Shown piece by piece: positions 1-9,726 of a stretch of DNA of 64,000 bases. A program made the position numbers and the translations under genes. The stretch covers positions 1,485,145 to 1,549,144 of the forward strand of contig NW_022985449.1 in assembly GCF_010093595.1 (NCBI RefSeq), read 5' to 3'. This DNA comes from Mytilinidion resinicola. Its lineage: Eukaryota > Ascomycota > Dothideomycetes > Mytilinidiales > Mytilinidiaceae. Position 1 is the first letter of the stretch; each line of letters opens with the position of its first letter. The notes under the pieces were generated by a model. The model saw only the letters and a list, made by a program, of their open reading frames with translations. It made no database searches and was not told the DNA's origin.

Positions 1-1816
1 CAAAAACAGGCCGCGTAAATTTCGTAACCCCGGGAATGTTGAATGCATTGAGGAGCGTCATGTTGCCACCATCGGAAGGAGGAATAGCATCGTAGATTCG
101 TAGATTCGTAGATTTTGTCCTTCCACATCGGAAACCCAAAGGAGGCCAGTCCCTTCTTGGCCATTAAGAGAGATCGTGGTACCGTGTCCGACTCCTAGGA
201 TGTATGCATTCTTCTCCGCAGTATCCGCAATACGTGTGAAAACGGCATTTCCAAAAGGGTCACAGCTAAACTTGAAAGCATGAGTCGGGTATTGGATCAC
301 TGGAACTCATAGTCAGCGAGCTACATGATGTACGATATAGACTTTAACGTACCATTGATGTAGACATAACCTCCCCCCAGAGGCATCACCCCAGCGCCAG
401 AATAAACCGAATTCTCGTTTTGGTAGACTTGTATAACTGCGTCAAGACTATTAGCGCCCATTTGATACCCACCAAGATTGTTTAGATTAAGCCAGTATGT
501 CTTTCCGGATTTAGCCGTTATGACACCAATGCGCTTGTGGTTCGGGCAGCTGAACGTATCTGTTTGCAGCAGCTCTAGTGGCGAGGTACCCAAGTCCTTA
601 TCGGCTCCATCTAGTTGAGTTTTCTCCCAGGGCATGAAGAAATCAACGATAGTGATCGTCCCATCGTCATTGATTTTGGCGTTGACTGCGGCCTCCTCGA
701 GAGCAGTGGGTGGGCTGCGCCCTTGAATTGCATTCCCATTTGGCTTCAATTGTGAAGCGTATCCATTTCCAGTGCCAAAATACATGCTCTCTTTGCCATC
801 GTATGCTAGGCCGCCCCCACTCATCCATACACTACCACCTTTTACAGTATCTGGCTCGAGGCCTCCTTCGGTAGCAAAGGCTTCGATGATAGCACCAGTG
901 GTCTTGTGAAAGCCGATAATAGCTCCAGTGAAGTTGAACTTTACACAATGAGACCCAAATCCAGTGTAGATATAGTCACCTACGTGCAGAGCTGCTGGCC
1001 GAGAGAGCTGGTTGCCACCAATGAACATGCGGTTTGGGTTGTTTCGAAACACCGTACCATCAATTAAGACCGGGAAGTTTTCTGCTTCACTCAAATCCTC
1101 TGTGTGAATTGCGTGTTGATAGTATCGTCCATTGAGGCGTCCAGGAGGGTTTGTGGGGCTGAATTTCCCATCTTGGAAGCTTTCTGAATAGGTCTTCGCA
1201 TTAAAATACCAAATGCCAGTTTCAGCATCGATGACGCCAGTGGCAATGACGCCGACAGTCGGATTGATGTCGACACACCCTATGATATGATAAGATTGCG
1301 GTTAGCGAACGCAAGCGGGCGGAATCAGTGGGATCGTCTCCTCTTACCGTCTAGATCAGCGGTAAGGAAGGGCACATGAAGATTTCTCGACTTGACGATG
1401 GCACCAGTCTTCGCATCAAGTTTGTACACGTTGTTCTGTGTTGTTGCAACGTAAACATACTGAGCACCGTCTGATCCTGTATATACCAACGGTTGCGAGA
1501 ATATCTGCTCAGGTCCTATTCCATTGAAATTTCCAGGGAGGAGAGCCTTGAATATTTGGCCAAAATCTGCACTCGAAACGACGGTTGGGTCAAGATTGTG
1601 ATTACTGTACACTGTTAGTATGCTAATATTGAATTTATTATCAAAAACAGGAGCTTGCCTTTGATAGCCTGAGCGGGAGTTGTCCCCTCCCCATGTGATG
1701 GTGTCAGTATTTCCTGAGAGGGGTTCCGTGGACACGTTGATCGCGAAGAAGAGACATGAAAAGAGGGTTTGTAAAGCCCGTTGTGCAAAGTTTTCAGATC
1801 GGAAAAATCTCATCAT
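1..1816 (-). CDS. Secreted quinoprotein-like beta-propeller protein, partial at window edge, frameshifted near its visible 3' end
   Basis: Exons 1348-1816, 353-1279 and 1-299, with introns 1280-1347 (GTAAGA..TAG, phase 1) and 300-352 (GTACGT..CAG, phase 1). The most upstream ATG pair (1816, 1813) gives MMRFFRSENF followed by a hydrophobic stretch, which looks like a signal peptide or anchor. The mature part opens WGGDNSRSGYQ and has repeated blade-like segments such as YVYVATTQNNVYKLDAKTG and GVIDAETGIWYF, typical of fungal proteins in the quinoprotein alcohol dehydrogenase-like (PQQ repeat) superfamily. The substrate cannot be told from sequence. The last exon meets three copies of an 8-bp unit (90-113) that shift the frame and give a stop at 58; with two copies the reading continues as IYDAIPPSDGGN and on past position 1. 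The gene is incomplete here because it leaves the window. Confidence 0.72.
90..113. repeat. Three tandem copies of TCGTAGAT inside a coding exon
   Basis: Units at 90-97, 98-105 and 106-113 are identical. Read on the minus strand they lie in the last visible exon of the quinoprotein-like gene. One unit is 8 bp, so a change in copy number shifts the reading frame. Confidence 0.95.
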
Positions 1817-3357
1817 ATTGGAAAGGAGAGGCACTAGCTGCCATAATACAAATAACAGAAGGATGAAAGATAGGTTCACTGCGTTTTCTCAAGAGACCTA
1901 GGCTTGCAATTCGGTGGCAACGGGGCTCTTTATTAGACATCACTTTTCACGACTAAGGAACACCAAAAGTTAAGGAGACTTAGCAGAGTGATCACGGCTT
2001 GAGCTAATGGCGGAGTTGACGATCGGAATGGCATCGGCTGGTTTTCAAGAGACGCTAAAATGTGCGACATGAGACCTAGTTTGATCCTTGACCGCCATGA
2101 TCCACAGCGAAGGTAAATAAGAGACTGGATGTTGGTTTAGGAACGGTACAGTAGCACGGGACTTCGTATCCCGTTTTCGATCGTAGCCACGGTTGCAGCT
2201 ATACGTAGTGTCGGTACTCTCTAAGGCCAAATTAGGTATTAGCACGTTCTGCGGACTAGGTAAAATTGATCGCACTACTCGAATTGATGATCCTATATGA
2301 GATAATAGACCTCGGTCTGAACTCAATAATCTGTACTCACCAATATCCGATTATAGTCGATTCTAGGCAACCAGGATAGACAATTCGATCTCATTGCTGG
2401 TAGACTACGTAGAACGCTATGCGGCTGCCACGATAAATGCTATGTCAGTGGTCTTTGGAAGTTCCAGAACACCCTGATGGTATCCCGAGGAGCATTGTAC
2501 CCTAGACTGAGCTATGTTGATGGCCGTGTCACTGTGGATGGACCCGAGGAATGAGTACGTACCAGATGAAGGACTAGGAGGCTATCGAAGCAGTCAGCGG
2601 GTCTATGGCTGCGGTACAACCTGAAGGGAGGTATCTGTGTAAGAGACTAGGGAGCACGGAGCGATGTCGATGAAGTTTGATGGGAGACGATGGGCGTCGT
2701 TGAAGGGGTTAGCTTCGCCTAGCGCTTCCTAACGCGGTTTGTTCATCCAAACTTTTCTCGTCACACAGTTCCCGATGACATCGACCTGCTTACAACGGAA
2801 TCTGGGATGCTATCATTCTGATAGCTTCAGCTAGCTTGGTAGTCTTGTGATCGATCTTGAGATTGTGCAAACTTTTCAGCCGCAGTATTCTATACTCTAA
2901 TAGTGCGGCGCGCAATCGGCCTGCCTACAAACATCTTTCACGGGATGTTGCAGGAACTTCGGAGGACTCAAGTGGCCGTATAGGTACGACAGGGCTTGGA
3001 CTAAAAGTAAGCTGTGTCAGGGGTTGCTTTGCTGGTAAGAGGGCCTCTTCTCGCATCACCGACTGGAAGTCGAGCGGAAATGCACTGAATGTGATCCAGT
3101 TCAATGACCCTATGTGGGGTGTTGGACAAAACATGCCAAAAGAAAGCGGTAATCGCACGAACTAAGTTCCCTTTGAACCACTTAATGTGTTAGCAGCAAG
3201 CCTAACTTGATAAAGCAATTTAGAGTGTGCTATATTGATTTTCTATCTTGCACCCCCTAGCCTGTCCTTTCCGATATTCAGTAAGATACCCGTATCTCAT
3301 GCTCATCTCTACTCATCAATTGTCGAAAACTGGTGTAATTTCGTGCCCATTACCAGG
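1817..3357. other. Intergenic, no supportable gene
   Basis: Only short open frames without recognisable domains or spliced continuations are present (for example about 2045-2326 and 2857-3165). It holds the promoter of the quinoprotein-like gene on the left and the 3' flank of the methyltransferase on the right. Confidence 0.6.
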
Positions 3358-4738
3358 TCAAATAGGGCGAGCTTCCATGCCTCCTACCCCCTCCCCCAAA
3401 AGGCCAACCTCCATCACCGCATACCTTCTCATTCTCGGCGGCTCTACCACCTTCAGCACTCCCAATCTCTCGTCCACAACCTTCAATAGCCCTTCCCAGT
3501 CCTCCATACTCCTCTCCCGTGCCGCAAAAAGCGCCCACATCGTTAGATCCAGCGTCCTCATCTGTGCCTCTTCATACATTCCCAAGGTACCCGGCTCCGG
3601 CACCACCACATCCACGATCACGACCCGCGATTTCGGTCCCATGGCGTCAACAATATGCGCTAGGATCTGTTGGCAGTGCGCGTCTGACCAATCATGCAGG
3701 ATGTTGCGAAGGACATAAACGGCGGCGTTTCGGGCGATGGCGGGCTGGGGGGTGAAGAAGTCATGAGGGTGGAAGGTGAGGTGAGAGGCTTTGGGGCCTG
3801 AGCGGGAGGCGATGTGGGTGTTGGCCTGGTCAGCGAGGCTGGGGAGGTCTTGTATAAGGAAGTGCAGGTGGGGGTGGGCGGTTGCGATCGCGGCGGAGAT
3901 GTGGGCCATGCCACCGCCTATCTAGAGAGAATCAGCTCGTCAGTGAGGTAAGTCTAGGGAGAAGGAATAGGGACTTACATCAACAACCAATCCCCCTTCC
4001 TCCACGCTACCCCAATCATACACCACCGCAATCTCCTCTACCTCGCTACCACTCGTCATCGCCTTCATCGAGTGTGCAAATTTCTCCCTCCGCCACGGCT
4101 CCTTCTCCAGATGCGCGAAGAACACATCTCCAAACGCCACCGCATACGGCGCTTCTTCCGGCTTTGCAGAGCCCCCAAACCGCGTCATCGTCTCTAGTGC
4201 CTTCGAGCACGCCGTGAAGAAAATGTCTGCGCGAAGCCAAGCACAGGCTCGGTAGCCCTCGTCTTCGGCTAGGAGTCGAGAGCCAGCAGTGTGAGCTGCG
4301 AATCCGGGTGCGGGTTCGTAGAAGTAGTGGTGTGTGCTTGCCATGTGGAGATAGTGAGCTAGGAGGGATTCGTTTAGGCTAGTCTTCTTAGCAAGCTCGT
4401 TGAAAGCGATTGGGGAGCCGAGGGGAATTGATTGGGCGATGTTGAAGTGGCAGAGTATTTGGAGGCTGGTGAGGAGGTAGATCTCGGTCATACCGATCCA
4501 TTTTAGGCCCTCCGCTGGGCCGACAATGAGCTGGGTCAATCATTCTCGAGGCGTTGATTAGGGTGGCTCGGGCGATGATGACGCTCTCTTCCGAGGCGGG
4601 GATTGCGAGGTCAATGGGGGCGGAGGTCTTGAAGGAGGGTTGTGGGAGACCATTGCGGGTCAGGTAGTCCTCCAAGATCGTACCTTTTTTGGAGATATCT
4701 GCTATGAGCTGTGATAGCAGGCTTGGAGCAGTAGACAT
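3358..4738 (-). CDS. Class II SAM-dependent O-methyltransferase, probably frameshifted
   Basis: The ATG at 4738 starts MSTAPSLLSQLIADISKKG. The N-terminal dimerisation and winged-helix half continues in another frame from about 4539 (TQLIVGPAEGLKWIG, then HTAGSRLLAEDE). The intron at 3922-3978 (GTAAGT..TAG) splices VVD to IGGGMAHISA, rebuilding the glycine-rich SAM motif I. Further on come LIQDLP, the catalytic-histidine segment LRNILHDWSDAHCQQIL, and DLTMWALFAARERSMEDW before the stop at 3358. This order matches fungal caffeate/sterigmatocystin-type O-methyltransferases, which act on phenolic hydroxyls, often in secondary metabolism; no such cluster surrounds it. Between the first two frames one extra base near 4540 breaks the frame. 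Either it is a mutation (pseudogene) or a weak 52-nt intron (4531-4582, GTCATC..CAG) restores the frame at the cost of conserved residues. Confidence 0.75.
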
Positions 4739-5763
4739 GGTGGAGAACGTAGAGAGGTTTGTGGAAGGAATGAGGGAGTGAGGGAGAGCAAGCTAGGTTC
4801 GTGAAGCTACAAACAAAACTTGAGAAGATTTAGAGGTCTGTAGAAATAATCAGTGAAGTGAGGTCATAAGTAAGAGTTGACAGTGCATTTCCCTTGGCTG
4901 AGTATTGACTGATTTAGATAAGAGTGATAGAGGAGAAAAGATAAGTCAATTTCTGGTAGTTGACCCTCTGGTTGTACGTACAATCTAGAATTCGAGATAA
5001 GCTGCAATACTAAGGAGGATTGCTAATCGTACAACCCTTTATACGCCAGCTCTGATTAGCTGCATATCCCGAGCCGACACACCCAACAGTAAACATTTTG
5101 ACACTAACGCACACTTGTATTATCTGTATAGTATATAGACAGGTCTGCAACTTCTTGTAGTGCATAGTTTAATCAAAAACCGTTTATATGATATAATTAT
5201 AGTTACGCAGGAACGTTTACGTTGCGGATGTAGATATGAGAAGAGGGATAAAAGAGATATGTTTGGGATTGATTAATCTCCAATTAGGTAGGAATTCTAG
5301 CTCCGAGTTCTTTTGATGAAGTTTACACATTAGCAACTATATGTGCCGATTGTAGTGAGAGCATGAGTCTTTCCGATAATTATACAGACAGTCTGAGTCT
5401 ACTCGTTCTGGGAAATATCAATGCCTCTTACCTTTGTAGTATCGTGCATTAGTTGCGGATGACCTCTGGCTCCATATCTTCGTAGTCTGCTCTTGGTCAA
5501 TAAGAGAGCGCATGGTTCACCTTCATCAATGATTACACGGGTCAAGCCGATGCCATCGCTGATGATGAATTAAGGAGAAGAAGTGTTGGGGAATAAGCTG
5601 GGGTGTTCACTGTCACTTGATAGGCTACGCCCAAAGGGGCAGTAGCGGCGAGCTAATCCTAAGCGGGCTGCAAACCCCGAAGAACTACCTGCGCCGAAAC
5701 TAAGACTACGCCGCATAATCTTACTTTCCGTCGAACGATCCTGTTACCTGCTATAGCACTACA
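4739..5763. other. Intergenic, divergent promoter region
   Basis: This lies between the methyltransferase (reading left) and the 2EXR-like gene (reading right). It is relatively A/T-rich, with no open frame that looks coding. I see no repeat or RNA gene. Confidence 0.6.
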
Positions 5764-6560
5764 ATGCCCCAAGCCGCGAAACCTCACAACAGAAACAGGA
5801 AGAAGAAACGCCTTTCACGGTTCCTAGCACTTCCGCGAGAGATCAGAGACGAAATATACTACTACGCGCTCGACTGGCCAAACCTTAACAACGTATTCAA
5901 GGCCCTTGAAGAACAAGAGAAAAAGACCGAAGAAGAGCATGATAAGCTCCATAAAAGCCAGCCGCGATGCCGCATCCCGAGGCCACATCCCCAGCTCCAG
6001 ACACCGGGCCTGCTTCTCGTCAATCGGCAACTCTACACGGAGGCAATTGATGTTCTGCGCCAGAAGCCGCTCATAATCCCAGGGCCACCGCCGCGCTGTT
6101 ATGCGACTGGATTTGACTATGGTATCACGGAGGTTGTCGGCGAAGAGACGTTGCAGCATGCTCCCCACTTGACGCTTGAGATTGACTTCCTTTACTGGCC
6201 GTGGGACCATGTCCTCGAAACGCTTCTGGACGTTTGGAGCGTGAAGCAGAGCCTGAAGATGCTGGTCGTCCGGGTTTCAAAGAAGCTGATCGCCGGGCAT
6301 GTAGCTCTGGATCTACCTCCAGAGTCACCTAAGTATCAGTTTAGCCCAAGCAGACATGGCTATGTTCATGCAACAACTCTGTCTAGGGTGAGCTGTCGTG
6401 TTCCTTCCTATAATGCCGTCTTTTAATGGATTCTCAGCTTCTGCACCTCAGCTACGATGTGCCAATCACGATGGAGAGGCTGGAAGGGGAACTCTTTGAC
6501 TACAGAATGGTCAATGATTACACTCATGGCGTAGTTGGCCCATATCATTCTCTACAATGA
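5764..6560 (+). CDS. 2EXR/F-box-like fungal protein of unknown function
   Basis: Exons 5764-6387 and 6438-6560; the intron 6388-6437 (GTGAGC..CAG, 50 nt, phase 0) gives a 248-aa product. A basic N-terminus (NRNRKKKRLSRF) runs into FLALPREIRDEIYYYALDW, the LP-x-E-IR-x-x-IY signature of the F-box-like/2EXR families that are strongly expanded in filamentous fungi. A second typical segment is LLLVNRQLYTEAIDVL around residue 85. Such proteins are mostly uncharacterised; some F-box relatives are substrate adaptors of SCF ubiquitin ligases, which is family knowledge and not visible here. The second exon ends HSLQ-stop. A paralogous architecture is found at 34200-34985. Confidence 0.72.
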
Positions 6561-8598
6561 TTTGCATGAACTACGAGACATCGAACTGGAAACATTGAGA
6601 TGGTGAGGCGACATTCAGTGGCGATCGTAGCCAACAAGTAAATCCATACCGCATATAATATGGCAATTGGCCCTCCCCGAAGCCTCTCCAGCACTGATCT
6701 ATCACCTTCGAGAGTCCTACGCTTTCACGAGTATCATGGCTGTGCGTTTATTCGATATATAGTTTAGGAGGATCTTGGAACGACGTATTAATACCGTGCC
6801 CCAGGGCCGCAAACTTCGTTCTAGTGCCCAGAGATGGTGTCACCGATGGTACCATCAAAGTTGACAAGTGCGTGAACGGCTTCACTAAGGAGGTCTATGG
6901 ATACGATAGAGGCGGGCATACTAAGTTAAGCAACTGGATCTACGAGTTAGTTTGAATCTCTCTTTTTCAAGTCTCGCAGCTTACCACTTCGGTAGTTATA
7001 AGGCTAATGAAGGAACTTATGTCGACTTCGGTTAACTCGCACAGCAAGTGAAGTTCTTCGTACTGTATTTCAAGCCATAAGAGAGCTCTGCGGCAATCAT
7101 GGAAGGTGATGGTTGGACTGTAGATGTCTGGGGATGTCTTGCGGTTCTGATCTTTCGATTGTGAAATGTACTTGTGGATAAAATAGAAGTAGAACCCGAT
7201 TGACGTAGTTTTCAAGTGCTCTCGATGCTCTCCTACTGCTTCGTGGCCCAGAATAGCAACATAGCTACCTTGACGAGGAAGGTTTCCACGAAAATTTAGA
7301 AGAGGAATGAGCATTCTGTGAGTGAGACTACTGCGCCACTGCGGGATATCCGCTCATAACGTTTGACTACCTACACTGGACGAGAAATGGCAACTCGGTG
7401 TTGTCATTTGGACGGCACGAGGAAAACCAGGTTGTAGATAAGAATGCCAAATAGAAAGATGGGATTGCCCCTCTAGGTCTAGGAACTGCATGTGTTCGAG
7501 GCGCAGCGGATACCTAGTATGTAATGTACATGTACAAAAGCGAGTAAAGCGATGATGATCGAGATCGCCTAATCTAGAGTACGAGGCATTTTCCCCCCGA
7601 TAGTAATATACGAAAGCGATAAGGAGATACTTGGTGGTGCTGAATGCTGATGGAGGGGGATTATGCCTCAGGATGTCGTCTGCGCCTTCAGATCAGCCCA
7701 AGAACAGGCTGAAGCAGCGGATCCCGCTTAGAAACCGCTTTGGAGGAATGTCTGCCCTCAGCCTCGAAAATGAACTTCGCATACTCCGCTAAGTCAAGGC
7801 GGGCTCATGAAATCCTTCAATTAATGCCTGATTAGTTGCCACGACAGCAGTGCCGCGCGCTTGATGTAAGGCCGAGAAATGCGACAAGTATCCGTCTTCT
7901 TGGGCGGTATCTTGGTGTATTGAGTCTGCCTTGCGCTGACGGGCCACGGCAGATGGCCTTACTGGCCAATGTTGTAGGTAATGGTGGCGAACTCGCATGC
8001 CTCGTGTCTGCTGGCTCGCACCTCGTTTACTGCCGGATTAGCCGTTCTCTGGCCGGCTTTCTCAGAGGCCGAGGACGCCTTGTGGGAATAAAAAGTATTC
8101 ACGTGGTGTGATCGATATTGTTAATGGGGAGACCTGTCCTGGCGGTCCTCTGTGCCTAGACGCTGAGCACACCTCACGCCTCATCAATTTACCATGGCGC
8201 AGGAGAGTCTCTCCCATGGCGCATTGCTCAAAAGAGCCGTGTTGATGCTTTCTGAGTATTGCCGCGGGCGCTGTGCCGTTGCTGAGCCCTGCAACGAGGG
8301 GGAAATTGGCGCGCAGGGCTGCAGTTAGGTGAAGGATCATGGGACGGCAGCATAGCCCCGATGTGCGCAGGGCTAAAGCTTAGCTCTAGTAGTGCGCTGT
8401 TCTTGCCGTATTGAGACAGCTTCCCCACCCTCTAAAGAGTCTCGACATCACCATCCGAAACGCTGCCTCCAACACGTCTCCGTACGCCACCACACCACCT
8501 CATTTCTTTATATCTACCGCCCCTTCTCCCTCACTGTGGCTTCCACCTTCACCCGCAGCATTCTCGCACAGTCTTCCATCCGCGACTCTACTTCCATC
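6561..8598. other. Long intergenic with one orphan coding-like fragment
   Basis: Most of it shows nothing supportable. An open stretch at about 6799-6954 (plus strand) reads PRAANFVLVPRDGVTD and then KEVYGYDRGGHTKLSNW to a stop, with no start codon or clear splice partner; it may be a relic exon. A minus-strand frame of 115 codons at 6967-7314 has no recognisable domain. From about 8460 the sequence is pyrimidine-rich and probably the 5' leader of the stomatin gene. Confidence 0.5.
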
Positions 8599-9726
8599 AT
8601 GACTGACCACAACGGCAAAGCTCCACTGGATCCCGTCAGCAGTGGTGTCAACGGCACTCGCGCTGGCCTCAACGACCCTATTGTCAAGGTCCAGCCTCCA
8701 CGTCGCGAGGACCTCCAGCCCTCCTATGCACGCGTCATCAAGCCTGATGATGCCGACGAGAGCGACCACGGCTGGTATGGTGCCATGATCAATGGCCTGG
8801 GCAGCTGTATCGGCACATTGGGTGCCATTCCCTGTTGCGTTGTCTGCCCCAACCCGTACAAGCCGGTGAACCAGGGCAACGTTGGTCTCATCACCAAGTT
8901 CGGGCGATTCGAACGAGCCGTGGATCCAGGTCTCGTTAAGGTTAACCCGCTGTCTGAACAGCTGATCCAGGTGGACGTCAAGATTCAGATTGTCGGTATG
9001 TATTCCGAGCTTCTGAATATGATTTCGTCGCGATCATAGCTAATAGTAATATCAGAGGTCCCCAAGCAAATCTGCATGACCAAGGACAATGTATCGCTCC
9101 ACCTTACCTCCGTCATCTACTACCGCATCATTTCGCCACACAAGGCCGCCTTCGGCATCAGCAACATCCGTCAAGCTCTCATCGAGCGCACGCAGACCAC
9201 CCTCCGCCACGTCATTGGCGCACGCGTGCTACAGGACGTGATTGAGCGTCGCGAGGAGATTGCGCAGTCGATCCGCGAGATCATCGAGGAGACTGCGACA
9301 GGCTGGGGTGTTGAGGTTGAATCCATGCTTGTTAAGGACATCATTTTCAGCCAGGACCTCCAGGAGTCCCTCTCCATGGCCGCCCAGTCCAAGCGAACTG
9401 GTGAGGCCAAGGTCATCGCCGCTCGCGCCGAAGTCGAGTCCGCCAAGTTGATGAGGCAGGCCGCCGATATCTTGTCGAGCGCACCCGCTATGCAAATCAG
9501 GTACCTCGAGGCCATGCAAGCTATGGCTAAGTCCGCGAACTCCAAGGTCATCTTCCTGCCGGCGCAGAACCAGACCGTGCAGTCTGCCATGGCAATGGCG
9601 GATGCCCATGGCGAAGGCCCAAGCCAGTACAAGTACAAGGGACCCGAGGGCGCAGACCAGGAATACGGACACGGAACCCCTGGCTTTCAAAGTGCCATCA
9701 ACGCTGGCATCATCGAGAACATGTAA
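8599..9726 (+). CDS. Stomatin/band-7 family SPFH-domain membrane protein
   Basis: Exons 8599-8995 and 9056-9726, intron 8996-9055 (GTATGT..CAG, phase 1), 355 aa. The ATG at 8599 is preferred over upstream in-frame codons because the sequence before it looks like a pyrimidine-rich leader. After a polar N-terminus of about 65 residues comes a short hydrophobic, Cys-containing segment (GTLGAIPCCVVCPNPY) suited to hairpin insertion or acylation. The SPFH core follows: GLITKFGRFERAVDPGL, then DNVSLHLTSVIYYRI, then ALIERTQTTLRHVIG, then a helical coiled-coil part rich in Glu/Ala (AKVIAARAEVESAKLMRQAA). Family members form membrane-microdomain oligomers and scaffold or regulate channels and mitochondrial or plasma-membrane proteins; the exact site here is unknown. 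The C-terminus is polar and Gly-rich. Confidence 0.9.
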
